The position numbers and the translations under genes are program-made. DNA of 64,000 nucleotides, taken from assembly GCA_037178855.1 (NCBI GenBank), contig JASJZC010000002.1, forward strand, positions 4,278,001-4,342,000. The letters run 5' to 3'. Positions 12,154 through 23,559 of the stretch are shown in pieces. Position 1 is the stretch's first letter; every line of letters begins with the position of its first letter. This DNA is from Oscheius sp. JU75 (lineage: Eukaryota > Nematoda > Chromadorea > Rhabditida > Rhabditidae). The notes under the pieces were generated by a model that had not been told where the DNA came from, searched no databases, and saw only the letters and a program-made list of their open reading frames with translations.

Positions 12154-12546
12154 CCAGCGGCCCTGGACTCTGAAAACAACAGATTGAGATGGAGAGAAAG
12201 AACTGGAGAGAAGAATTACAGTGAAAGTACATTTCTTCAGACTTTTCGCTAACAGATTGCTATCGTGTTTAACAAAAGCATCACTTTTTGTCAATAAGTT
12301 GGTGACACATTGATAAATTACAAAAGTGACGTGAAAAAGAGGTCCAATGGTCAGGAAGTTGTCGAATTTAGGGAAAGCTGTTGCAATTGGAAAATTTCAA
12401 ACGTGCGCGCAATTCTGTGCAGCCGTATTCGAAATCGTGACAAGACTCGCGGCGGAAATTTGAATCGCATTTTTTCTTTAAACTTCTACTTCATTGTCCT
12501 TTTTTGGCTAAGTGGACCCCCCTACAAGTGTGTTTTCCAGAAGAAA
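12154..12546. promoter_or_regulatory. Divergent region between the glucuronyltransferase and SNAPC3
   Basis: This 393-bp gap separates two outward-facing genes. Each side ends in a TTTTCAG/TTTCCAG acceptor close to the start codon (on the minus strand before 12153, on the plus strand before 12547). It probably holds both promoters. No coding sequence is evident apart from an incidental open frame. Confidence 0.5.
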
Positions 12547-14076
12547 ATGGATAGGAGATACAACGCCGATGGTCAATGGTTCGTCTCGCCCATCCTGGAT
12601 CTTCAAGAATACCTGGAAACAGCCTATACAATACAGAAAGAGGCGTACAACAGTACGTTTAATTGTTTTTGCTATCAAATCTTGTTCAGATGTTTTCCAA
12701 CGTCCTCTTGGAGTCTACCCGAAAGAGGAAAACGCACATCACACCCAAATGCAGGAGGATTTTGCTGCTTTGGTAGGATGCAGCGCCTCCACCTCCAAGC
12801 ACTTGTTTGACGATGCCTTGAAGTAGGTTTTTTTTTTTTAATTAAAAGCTTGGTTCAGGTTGGAAAATTTTGTGGAAAAGGGTCCTGCGAGGCGAAAATG
12901 GGAAGATGACATGGAAGAGGACGTAATCGATCCAGAAACTGAACTTTTAACCCTCCAGTGAGTCTTCTTACCTTTTTACTAAAGACTTAATTTTTAAGGC
13001 GAGTCAACGAGCGCATAGAAGATCAAGACACGTATTCGAAGAAAAATGAGTTTGCCAGCAAATGCAAATATTACCGATTCGCCCAGTTCGACTTTAAGGT
13101 AGTCACTTTTTTTTCTCTTTCCAAAGCATTCGTATCTTCAGCTCAATCGCACATTCATGGAATGGAATGATCCTTGCGCCAAAGATCTGATTCTGATGGT
13201 GTCTGTGATGTCTCCGCATAACAAAATGCTGACTCAGGAGGAGATGAATAGCGGGTCCAAGATTATCGTTCCACAGGTGAAATTTCTCATACGCGGAGAC
13301 ATGGAGCTGCAAACATTGAAGAAAAAGATTGTAAGCTTTGTTTTCTTCTCAAAAAAAGAAGACGGAAATCTTCAGGCCTGTGTGAGCGACATGGTCGTCG
13401 ATCTGGAAGAGGGTCGAGAGTACGAGCCGCCGGACATGGAAGCGACTCACGCCGTCCGTTTTCCCTCAGCCTTCATCTTCATTCACGACACTTTCTACGT
13501 CGATCTTTCTCTCCCCAACCAGACGGACATCACAATGTAGGTCTTTTCTTTTTCTTTTTTGACCGCGACTTTCAGACCTATACGAGAATTCATGTCCAGA
13601 AAACGGATTTTCGATCCGATCAAAGTCGAGGCCATGGCCGGAGTCAAAATCATCGATCTGAAAATGAGGTAGAACCTTTTTAAAGCATTCTTTCAAATAA
13701 AAAACTTCAGACTCGGTCAGCCCTACCTGTACCTCCATTCCGGAACGTGCGAGCATCTTCTCGTCTTCCACGATCTTTCCCTTTTGACAAAAAGCGACGA
13801 ACAAGACCTCTCCAAGTACCCCCTTCTTTCTTACGAGAGAATGGGCGACCAACGGTGCGCGGCGTGCAAGACCAACTTTGCCACGTAAGAATTTGTGTTT
13901 TACTAAACAAGAATACTTTCAGATTCCAAGTGCAAGACTGTGAGCGTTTGCCGCAACCTGTGATGCTCTTCTGCGAGAGTTGTTTTAAGGATTTCCATTT
14001 TTTCCACGGCAAGAAGCTCGGAACCTTCAAGGCCTATCCATTCTTCCAGATGAATCGGTTGAACACATTCGAGTAA
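12547..14076 (+). CDS. SNAPC3/SNAP50, snRNA-activating protein complex subunit
   Basis: Core subunit of SNAPc, which binds the proximal sequence element of snRNA genes and recruits RNA polymerase II or III. The start MDRRYNADGQWFV is 7 bases after a TTTTCCAG acceptor. The body carries FAQFDFKLNRTFMEWNDP, a conserved region with KDLILMVSVMSP and FPSAFIFIHDTFYVDLS, and the hallmark C-terminal zinc region RCAACKTNF ... MLFCESCFKDFHFF, closing with GTFKAYPF. Paired Cys-x2-Cys motifs are both present. Introns are 35-50 nt. It is followed by GTF3C5 on the same strand after only 116 bp. Confidence 0.88.
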
Positions 14077-14192
14077 TTTCTATATTTATACGTTATAAAC
14101 TTTCATATCTTTTTTTTTTTCTCGTTCTTCTCAAAAAGTTTTGCTCTATTCATATCTGAACAATAATTATTTGCAAAGTACAGCTCTTCCAG
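14077..14192 (+). promoter_or_regulatory. Short intercistronic gap with U-rich tract and acceptor
   Basis: This 116-bp stretch separates the SNAPC3 stop from the GTF3C5 ATG. It contains a run of 11 T followed by CTCG, and ends in TTCCAG directly against the ATG. That matches nematode operons, where a U-rich element helps SL2 trans-splicing about 100 bp after the upstream gene. Confidence 0.6.
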
Positions 14193-15729
14193 ATGTTCGA
14201 AGACGAGCTTGCTCCGAAGAAGGATCTCATTCTTATTCAGTATCCGGGAATAGTCCGAGATACGGAGAGGGCACTGAAAACGCTGGGAGGACTGCAGACG
14301 ATCGGACAGAATCACTTCAGCAACAAGCAGCTCGAACTGCGTCACACTCCGAACAATCCCTACACGAGCTGCCTGACCTCCGAGAAGAAGGCCGATGTAA
14401 CTGTAAGTTCTTTTTTGTTACTTTTTATCACAAAATTCAGGTGACTTCCGGCACGATTCGTCTCGTCATCAGGATCAGAAGAAAGAAGAAGGACAAGTCG
14501 GTTGCACAGGCCGAATGTCTCGGATTGGTACGAGTTTTTCTTCTCGTGAATAGTATAGATTCCAGGTAAACTACATTTACTCCTTCGATTCGATGTGCGA
14601 CTTCCAATACGTGCCTTTGAAGCGAAATTTGGCCGACGGGAGCTATTCCGATCTCATTCCGACCCTCATCCCTACAACAATTCCCGCCGCCACCTCATGG
14701 TGGGAAAACGACGAGGATCAGTCCATTTCCACGCCGCTCTTCCTTCCCCCATACCAGTTCAGTCGATACAATACTCCGTCGACGAAGATTCTCTGCCGCG
14801 AGACGGATTTCAGTATTGAGAAAACTAAGAGAAAGACTGGTCATGGACAAAGTATGTTCTGTCATTTTTTTTAAAAGTTATAAATCGAATTTTAGATCTC
14901 CGAACTGAGCGAAAGGCTCTTTCAATTACGGTCCAAGCACTAGAAGAGTTTCCAGAAGAGCCAAGTCAGGAGGCTATCGAGGATTCTAACAACAGGTACT
15001 GCTCTTCCTTTTTCTTTTAAAAATGTACATTTTAGGTGCAAAAACGCCGAACCACATCGACTGCTAGCTGAACTTTTTGCCGAAAGACCGATGTGGACAC
15101 GCGTCGCCATCTCCTTCAGAACACAGCTAGATGATCCCTTGATCAAGTAAGCTTTTTAATGTGTTTAGCATGAAAATGTAGAAACCTGCTCCAAAAATTC
15201 GCCTTCTACATTCTGTCGGGACCGTGGGGAAGGCTCTGGTGCCGATTCGGCTACGATCCGCGCCTGGATCCCGATGCCAAGCAGTACCAGACCCTGATGG
15301 TCACGTTTCGTCAACACCAGAAGATTCCCGAACGACAGAGACTCAAGGTTTCGATGGATCGCGCTGGAAACAATCGTCCCGACAGCAAGACTCCAATCAG
15401 CTACATCTATTCTCCAGGTATTTTACACATAATTGGTTTGAAAACGTGTCTAGGCTCCCTGCCAAAAGTTCGACAAATGTGGTACTCGGTCTGTGATATA
15501 CAATTGGAGCTGGCTGCCGAAATTTTGAGTCGAGACTACAGTCAGGCGGCAGATGTGGCCAAAAATGGATGGATTCCCAACGTTTGTTCTTTTTTTATCG
15601 AGAAAAAAACAGAAAGAACTTCAGGAAATTCTCGAAGATCTCCGTACGATGGTCAAGCAGGACGTGAAACGTACAACCGACGAGATGCAAGTCGACGACC
15701 AGGAACTCGACATCAACGAAGATTTCTAA
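14193..15729 (+). CDS. tftc-5: General transcription factor IIIC subunit 5 (GTF3C5)
   Basis: Subunit of TFIIIC, which recognises the A and B boxes of tRNA genes and recruits TFIIIB and RNA polymerase III. The N-terminus has the family signature LILIQYPGIVRDTERALKTL followed by ELRHTPNNPY. Further matches are YSFDSMCDFQYVPL, PPYQFSRYNTP, the central AERPMWTRVAISFRTQ and ILSGPWGRLWCRFGYDPR. The C-terminus is acidic (DDQELDINEDF). The ATG follows TTCCAG with no spacer. It is the downstream member of the likely operon with SNAPC3; both act on Pol III genes. Confidence 0.9.
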
Positions 15730-15816
15730 TCTGTCTCAATTGCATTTTTTTAACTCTTTATCCAAACGATAAATCTCTTTTTTATCAGTACCTCGTTTAG
15801 AGTAGTTGGTATTTCT

Positions 15817-18800
15817 TTAGTCGGTTTCATAGCCCAGGATCGGGGAGAGCCATTTCTCGACCTCCTCGACAGATTGACCCTTCCTGGCAGCGTAGTCAGT
15901 CACCTGAACATGGATTTATTAGATTGAAGAGGATTACTTACCTGATCCTTGTCGACCTTTCCGACGGAAAAGTATTGACTCGAAGGATTGGCAAAAACGA
16001 GAGCTGAAACGGAAGCAGCTGGGAGCATGGCCAAATGATCGGTCAGTTCCATGCCAGCCTCGGCCGGTCTTATCAACTCCCAAAGAGTTCTCTTCTCCGT
16101 ATGATCTGGCTGAGTAGGATAGCCGGGAGCTGGGCGAATTCCGTCGTATTTGATGGCCAGGAGGTCTTCGGTCTTGAGGTCCTCGTTGGTCGAATAGCCC
16201 CAGAAGTGGATTCGGATCTCGCGATGCAGATATTCGGCGAAAGCTTCAGCTAATCGATCAGCCAGCGCCTTGACCATAATGCTGGCATAGTCATCGTTAT
16301 CCTTCTCCAACTGCTGACAGTACTTTTCAGCTCCGAGACCAGCAGTACAGGCAAACATTCCGAGGTAGTCGGTCGGTCGATCTGGAAATGGTTATTCGGA
16401 AAGCAAAGAATGAGGGTAATGGTTCCGGAGAGTAGACAAGATATGTTGATGAGCAGGATTAGGTGAAGGTACAGGACAAGTTAGTCAGGGTACAGAGGGA
16501 CTCTGACTAACTTGTACAGGGAGACAAGCAAGGTCCACAAAAAGGATATTGGAGACAGTTCCCCAGGACAGTAAAGGTACAGTCAACAGCAATCCTCTAC
16601 TCACCATTTTTGAGGGGCTTGATGAAGTCTCCAATGGACAGATGAGGCTGGTCATGTTCCCTCCCTGATTGTTGTCTCAGTCCGTAGAAGGTGGCCTTCT
16701 TCTGTCCCTCCTCGAAGATCTCGATGTCCTCTCCGGAAGAACCAGCTTCGTAGAAGCCGAGGACCGCATTGGCAATCAGAATCTTCTCATCGATGATCTT
16801 CTTCAACCAGGTCTGGGCATCTTCGAAGACCTTCTTGGCCTCTCCTCCGACTTGCTCATCCTTGAAAATGCGGGGATAGGCTCGGTTCGGGTACTTTCCA
16901 CGCAGTTGCCAGACATCAAAGAACGGCTTCCAGTCAATGTAGGGAACGAGTTCCTCCAGATTGAACTCTTTGATCTCATGACGGCCGAGGAACGACGGTT
17001 TCACTTAAAGGTCTTCGGTTGTTGTTTTTTAGTGTGTCTTACCAGGCTGGAACTTGACCCAATCGACCTGCAACTTCTTGTTCTTAGCTGTCTCGATAGC
17101 AGTAAAACGACGATCCTTCAGGGACTCGTAGTGTTCCTGTCTGACCTAAAAACGGAATTCATACAGTGAGAGGACTCGACTACCTCTTCGTATTCCTCGT
17201 TCAAGTCCTGGATGAAAGCATCTCGAGTGACCTTGTCTGTCAATGAAGAGCACTGAACATCAATTTAATGTATTCTGAAGTTCTCAAACCCACCACGACT
17301 ACGGATTTACTGGCGTCCAGACAGTGTACGACGGGATGAGAGTATCTGGGAGTGATCTTGACAGCCGTGTGGGTCTTAGAGGTGGTGGCTCCTCCGATCA
17401 GAAGAGGGATCGAGAGGCCATTTCTTTCCATCTCCTTGGCCACATGGACCATTTCGTCGAGAGAGGGAGTGATCAGACCCGAACATCCAATAAAGTCAGC
17501 CTTATTCTCGATGGCCGCCTTGATTATGGTTTCGCAGGGTGTCATTACTCCCAGATCAATCACCTGCGTTTGTTATTTATGGAGAAACGTTTCAAAATAC
17601 CTTGAAGTTGTTGCAGCCGAGCACCACAGCGACGATATTCTTCCCAATATCGTGGACATCTCCTTTGACTGTCGCCAGAACAACCGTTCCCTGGTAGGGA
17701 CTCTCATCTCCGACCAGTCCCAGTTTGGCAATGTTTTCCTCTCGCTCTTTGTCCATGTAGGGAATCAAATGGGCGACGGCCTTCTTCATCACACGAGCGG
17801 ATTTGATGACCTGAGGAGTTTGAAAGGTGCAAAAAAGAGTGGTTACCTGAGGAAGGAACATCTTTCCCGATCCGAACAGTTCTCCAACGACCGACATACC
17901 GTCCATCAAAGGTCTCTCGATGACGTTCAGGGGTCTCGGGTACTTGTCTGTCATTTGACGGCACTCTTCTGTGTCCTCGACAACGTATGTGTCCATTCCC
18001 TAGATTATTATTCAGAACTATACACTTAGAATGGTTACCTTGACCAGGGCGTACTTGAGTCTCTCTTCGGCAGTGAAACTTCTCCATTCCTCCTGTTTCG
18101 TCTCTTTCGCGTCTCCCTTGCTCATGTTCTGGGCCATCAAGAGCATCTTCTCCGTGGCGTCCGGGTCCCGATTGAAGAGGAGATCCTCGCAAAGATGAAG
18201 GAGATCTTTGGGGATGTCCTCGTAGACTGGAAGGGCTCCCGCATTCACGATTCCCATGTCCAGACCGGCATTGATAGCATGGTAGAGAAAGACAGAATGG
18301 AGAGCCTCTCGAATGATTTCCATTCCACGGAACGAGAAGGAGACGTTCGAGACTCCGCCGGAAACATGAGCTCCAGGTAGATTTTCTCTGATCATACGGG
18401 TGGCCTCGATGAAGTAGATTCCGTAGTTCGAGTGTTCTTCCATTCCTGTACCAATGGTCAAGATGTTCGGGTCGAAGATGATGTCGTAGGGATCGAAGCC
18501 GACTTCTTCTGTCAGAATTCTAAATGAAGAGAGTGTTCGAAAATAAAAAATCCGGGTACCTGTAACTGCGCTCGCAAATTTCATACTTTCTGTCAGTTTC
18601 AGCAGCTTGACCTTTTTCGTCGAAAGCCATCACGACTACTGCTGCTCCGTATCTCTTGATCAGACGGGCCTAAAGTAGGATTATTTTGACTCAGAATGAC
18701 TCTATTACCTTGCTCTTGAAAGCTTCTTCTCCTTCCTTCAGTGAGATTGAGTTCACAATGCATTTTCCTTGGCAAGACTCCAATCCGGCAATAATGACAT

Positions 18801-20348
18801 TGAAGTCAGAAGAGTCGATACAGAGAGGAACCTTAGCCACATCAGGTTCGGATCCGATCAGTCTCAAGAACTTCCCCATAGCGTACGGTCCATCCAGAAG
18901 ACCCTCGTCCATGTTGATGTCCAAAACCTGAGCTCCATTCTCGACTTGATTGCGAGCAACGTCGATTGCCACCTAAGCTTTGGTACCAAATTGGTCTCAA
19001 CAGAATCTTACATCATATTTCTCGTTCTTGACGAGGTTGCAGAAACGTCTGGATCCGGCCACATTACATCGCTCTCCAATGTTGACAAAGTTTGTCTCGG
19101 GACCAACAATTGTGGGTTCAAGTCCGGCTAGTAGCATCTTTCCGGCGTGAGGATCGACTGGGGGGACACGAGGCTTGATACCCTTCAGAGCCTTGGCCAT
19201 GGCTGCAATGTGATCGGGAGTCGTTCCACAGCATCCTCCAACAATATTGACCAGATTGTCTTGGGCGAAGGAACGAAGAGCTTCTGCCATTTGTTCCGCC
19301 GTCTCATCGTATCCTCCCAAAGCGTTTGGAAGACCAGCATTTGGATAGCAGATGATCAATCGGTCGGAGAATCGAGCCATGGCTTCGATGAATGGACGCA
19401 TGTCTTTGGCTCCGAGAGCACAGTTCAATCCGACCGCCATTGGATCTCCTTGACGTGTGGCCACGAGGAAGGCTTCACCGGTCTGTCCAGAGAGGGTTCT
19501 TCCGGAGAGATCAACGATAGTTCCAGAGAGGAAGACCGGCACTTCCTCCAGCTCTAAGGGATGATTCAACGAATGTAATGGAAAAATGTATGGATGAATT
19601 TAAAACATTCCAAAGTTTTCAAGGTTCTGGAAAAAAGGTTTCAAACACCACCTTCGTCTTCGAAGAGACTCCTGATCGCGAAAAGGGCAGCCTTGGCGTT
19701 TGCTGAATCGAAGACGGTCTCGACCAGAAGAAGATCAACTCCTCCTTGGAGCAGGGACCGAGCCTGATCTCCGTAGGCCTTCACGAGTTCTTGGAAGGCT
19801 GAAACAGTTACTTGTACTCTGAAAAAAAGAACTGAACTCACTGACGTTACGATAGTCGGGTTTCTCGACGGAAGGAGAGATTGAAAGAGTCTTGTTCGTG
19901 GGTCCGATGGCTCCACAGACGAAACAACGCCTCCCAGTCTCTTTCAGAACATCGTCACATGCTCTTTTAGCAACCTGTGCAGACTGGAAGTTGATCTCGT
20001 GAACCAGGTGTTCCGCGGCGTAGTCAGCTTGTGCAATTGTGGTTCCGGAGAAGGTGTTCGTCTCGATGAAGTCAGCTCCAGCATTCAGGTACAGTTTGTG
20101 AATTTTGTAAATGATGTCCGGTCTGGTTATAGACAGCAGATCGTTGTTCCCTTTCAGAGGTTTGCAGTGGTCTTTCAAGAGCTGGAAATTTGTTGATTGT
20201 TCGGAACAAGTAGTCAACACACCTCTCCTCTGAAGTCCTCTTCTTCTAGATGTTCTCTTTGGATCATTGTTCCCATTGCTCCGTCGATCATCATGATTCG
20301 CTCCTTGGCCAGGGCAGCAATCTCTTCGAAGACCTTGCTCCGAACCAT
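15817..20348 (-). CDS. metr-1: Cobalamin-dependent methionine synthase
   Basis: Cytosolic enzyme moving a methyl group from 5-methyltetrahydrofolate to homocysteine through cobalamin, giving methionine and tetrahydrofolate. All four modules are visible in order. Homocysteine domain: [12 protein letters not shown], zinc ligands in GLNCALGA and GGCCGTTP. Folate domain: [30 protein letters not shown]. Cobalamin domain: [14 protein letters not shown] with the axial histidine, then GCNNFKV and [10 protein letters not shown]. Reactivation (SAM) domain: [30 protein letters not shown], and [15 protein letters not shown] near the end. Many short introns interrupt it; one longer intron (about 16383-16606) carries a hairpin. 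The length fits a full enzyme. It converges on GTF3C5, 87 bp stop to stop. Confidence 0.96.
16476..16515. repeat. Hairpin in a methionine synthase intron
   Basis: ACAAGTTAGTCAG at 16476-16488 and CTGACTAACTTGT at 16503-16515 are perfect 13-bp inverted copies around a 14-base centre. They lie in the longer intron before the reactivation domain exons. No function is evident. Confidence 0.7.
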
Positions 20349-21381
20349 GTTTTACTAAAACGGTTTGTGATATGGAGACTGCTTATGGAAATTGAAGCGA
20401 GTTGTTGAGAAAAGCAGGAAATGAAGCTGCTTTCATTATATCGACTGTTGGAAGTAGAAGCTCGGAATATGACATGGGTTCAGACCTGTCTCTACCACTG
20501 AACATCCACGCGACTTTCACGTGTCGGAAAAGTACAAAAAGAACTTTTTTCGGACCAGAAATAAAGGATGATGCAACATGAACTGTACCGGGATGATGTT
20601 TAGCCTTTGTCAACCGGGAGAGGTCGCGCCATCTTCGACGGGTCGCGGGACAGACACTGGCTATCGGCCGTATTGTCCTTTGCCCTTCAGAAAGGACAGC
20701 CTTTGGCAGAACAGAATAACTAAAAGACTCAACTTAGTGTGTTTAGTACTGTTCAAAACTTTTAAGTTTCTTTGTTTTGATTTGGTGAAACACTAACTGT
20801 AACACGAACTATTGAAACATTTTTGAAAACTCGAGCTGGAAACTTTTAAGGAATACTAATTGGAGGCTTTTAAAGAGCGTTGGACAATAACTAGCAAGAA
20901 AGGAAAGGAAACAGTCTTTATGCTAGGTCAGTAATCTGTGCCAAGCACGTGGTCAGTCAGCCTGCAGTGACCACCACAGCCTCTCCGCCCCTATTCTCTC
21001 GACGGAGATAAGAACAAAATGAATGGGGAAGCCAGGGAAAAGCGAGAAAAAACCTGATAGGGTCGAGACTGTCTGGCTGAAGGTTACTTTCCTACGGAAG
21101 TTACAAAGGACCAATAGCAGGATTCTTCAAACACACTTTAGGAAATAGTTTATTCTCTAATCTCATTGACTTCTTTCCATTGCACACGATGACCAGGACT
21201 CGCCTCACTCAAGGAACTTGGTGTGTCCGGAATGGATTCCTCAACAGTTCCTAAATCTTGTTCTGAACTTGCTCTAATCTTTTTTTTTCTGAGCGATCCA
21301 AACCTGATCTCATGGTAGAATGTTCTGTACTCTTTATCCTAATTAATCCTTCGTCAAAAGAGGTTTCTCGACTGGGTCGTA
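20349..21381. other. Intergenic between methionine synthase and bestrophin
   Basis: About 1 kb with no supported gene. It should hold the methionine synthase promoter and the bestrophin 3' UTR. A minus-strand AATAAA (plus-strand TTTATT, 21149-21154) could be the bestrophin polyadenylation signal. The bestrophin coding end is uncertain and may run to 21251. Confidence 0.45.
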
Positions 21382-22825
21382 TCATGAAGCAGCTTGTCTT
21401 CTCGTCACCATCGGTTCTGAACGTTTGACCTACGCGTTGGCAGTATTCGAACCCACGGTACGTCCGCACAGCTTCCAATCTGTGGGCTCCGATGAGCCTG
21501 GACAGTTCCGGGTGTGTACAGAGGTTCTGCCGTGGCTTCTTCCCAGAAAGGATCCTTCTTCAGAGGCGGATGGGCAGCGTAGTGAGAGTCTACCAAAGCT
21601 AGACCTACTTGTAGATTCCGATCAAGAAGCCAATTTGTCTCGAAATCGCTAGAAACTTTCTGTTCTGGTTGAAAGAAGGACTCACTCGTCATCCTCGCCC
21701 ATTGGATTCAGCATAATCATGGCAACTTTCGTCCAGCCGATAAGAAATATGAACTGTAGCATCGACATGACGGGCACAATTGGATCCACAGGCTGTACAA
21801 AACCCGGAATTTGCCTGCTCGGATGCAGAAACTGTCTGCCCATAAGGGCTGTGATGAAGTAGGTAGAGACAGCCAGGTTAACCACCTTTTAGTGTTTTCA
21901 TAATATTTAAGTCGAAAAACCTGAGTGTAAGCCAGCGGAACTTGGACCCAGTCATAAAAGGTCAATTGGACGATTTGTTCTCTCCATTGATACAACTTCT
22001 GTGTCACGTCCACCATTGCCATGTCACTGGCCACAAGTCCCATTTCTCGAGCAGTTCCCAACAAAGTCAAAGCCCATTGAACAGGTAGATAATACTTCGT
22101 GTTTGGTGAGATCAGACTGTCGAAATGAGACAGTTCTTCCTCCGTTATGAAGCCTGAATACGTGTTGTTAGAAATGGGATAGCATACCTGCTGCCACAAG
22201 ATGTTTCACTGTGGGAAGTCTCTTCTTAACCGGCAGAGAAATGTCTCTGAAGGCCAGAGCTTGTACGAAGACCAAGTATCTAGACACTTTCATCAGTTTT
22301 GGAACTAATCAGCCGACCTGATGATGTTCCTTCTGAGCTGTCTGGCTGTTTCTGTCGTTCCTTTGATATGACAGGCTACCGCCAGAGCTGGTCTTAATTG
22401 AATACTCTTGCGTATTTCAAAGGGAAACACACGTGTCTATCCATCCAATGTTGCTGAAGATCTTTTGCCAGCGTCCAAAGACTGCGCTCACGTAAAATGC
22501 CAACATGAAAGTTATTGGCAAGAAAGCAGAATACTGGCTGCAGAAGACAGTGATGTCTTCGAAAACCCTGAAAAGATTTGGAGAAGATTGGAAAAGAACT
22601 CACTCCCGTTGAGGTTCAGTCAACAGAAACGCGTAAATTAGTTTAAGAATATAGTAAATAGTGGTCCAGATAGCAAATTCTACGAGGACCGACTTCCAAA
22701 TTGAGCCCTGAATTGATTTCTTACTGTTAGATCATTAAAAAATCACGTACCCTCCATCTGAAGAGGAGTCGATAAGACGAGAAAAAAGTAGAGGTGCCGA
22801 CCTCTCGCGAGTATCTAACAGTCAT
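21382..22825 (-). CDS. Bestrophin chloride channel, copy 1
   Basis: Calcium-gated anion channel subunit of the plasma membrane; bestrophins form pentamers with four-helix subunits. The N-terminus MTVRYSREVGTSTFF and RWRGSIWKSV are the invariant bestrophin opening. TLTEPQRE-like LLTEPQREVFEDI leads into the neck/selectivity stretch LPITFMLAFYVSAVFGRW, then GWIDT. Later blocks are VAAGFITEEEL, PVQWALTLLG, VPLAYTQVVNLAVSTYF, MSMLQFIFLIGWTKVAMIML and the calcium-clasp region NPMGEDDDDFETNWLLDRN. After the PQIGS block the last exon is unclear: stops at 21382, 21405 or 21251 are all possible. It lies head to head with a second bestrophin 734 bp away and is clearly its paralogue. Confidence 0.9.
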
Positions 22826-23559
22826 TTTGTGCTCACGAGATCAGACTCCCCGTGAGGATTAGTGTCGGCGACCGGTTGTCCTGAATATCGTTAACTATCA
22901 AAAACGAAGAGAGGTTACGTAACGGGAATGTGAACTGGATACAGCTGTCTTTAAGTTTGTTATGATAACTTGTTTCGTGGCAGGAACAAAGAGCAAAAGA
23001 CAGAAGCCAAGTGATGACTAAGAGCAAAAAAACCAATCTAGTGGCTGCTGACCACGACCAGCAAGAGAAACAAATACTCTGCGAGATTATTTTCAAGCCT
23101 AAACGAATTTGGGCCTCTTCATTAACCGTAATTCATTAATAACAAACATGCGCCTAAAATAGGTTTGTTTCCATAAACAGAAACTCACGTGAACTTTGGC
23201 GGAAAATATGATTATGGAAAGAGTTTTTGATACCACAGAGAATGAGCACCGAAATAGAAACGATCACTGTTGGTCCAGAGAGCGAGTACAAGATCTGGTT
23301 CTTTTGAGATTTTGATAACTCTTTGGCTTTCACAGTCGTTCGAGACTGTCAGCTTCAGAACTCGACTCATTACGTCCGAAGAAAACACATCTGAATAGGT
23401 TGGGGATATTCATAGCTCTTCTTCCAGAACCCTGATGTCTCCACAGACATTTGATGCTTTTTAATGCACCCCGCTCTTCCTCATATTACACATTATTCTG
23501 ACCCATAATCTCCAAATGTTTCGTGCATAAATGGACCCGAAACTGCCTTTACTCTGAAC
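22826..23559. promoter_or_regulatory. Shared upstream region of the bestrophin pair
   Basis: 734 bp between two divergent bestrophin starts. No coding exon is supported. It presumably contains both promoters. No long internal symmetry was seen by eye. Confidence 0.45.

Noticed and set aside
12310..12510. Open frame upstream of SNAPC3
   Set aside because: The real start at 12549-region follows a TTTTCCAG acceptor and opens the conserved protein; the upstream frame has no family match.
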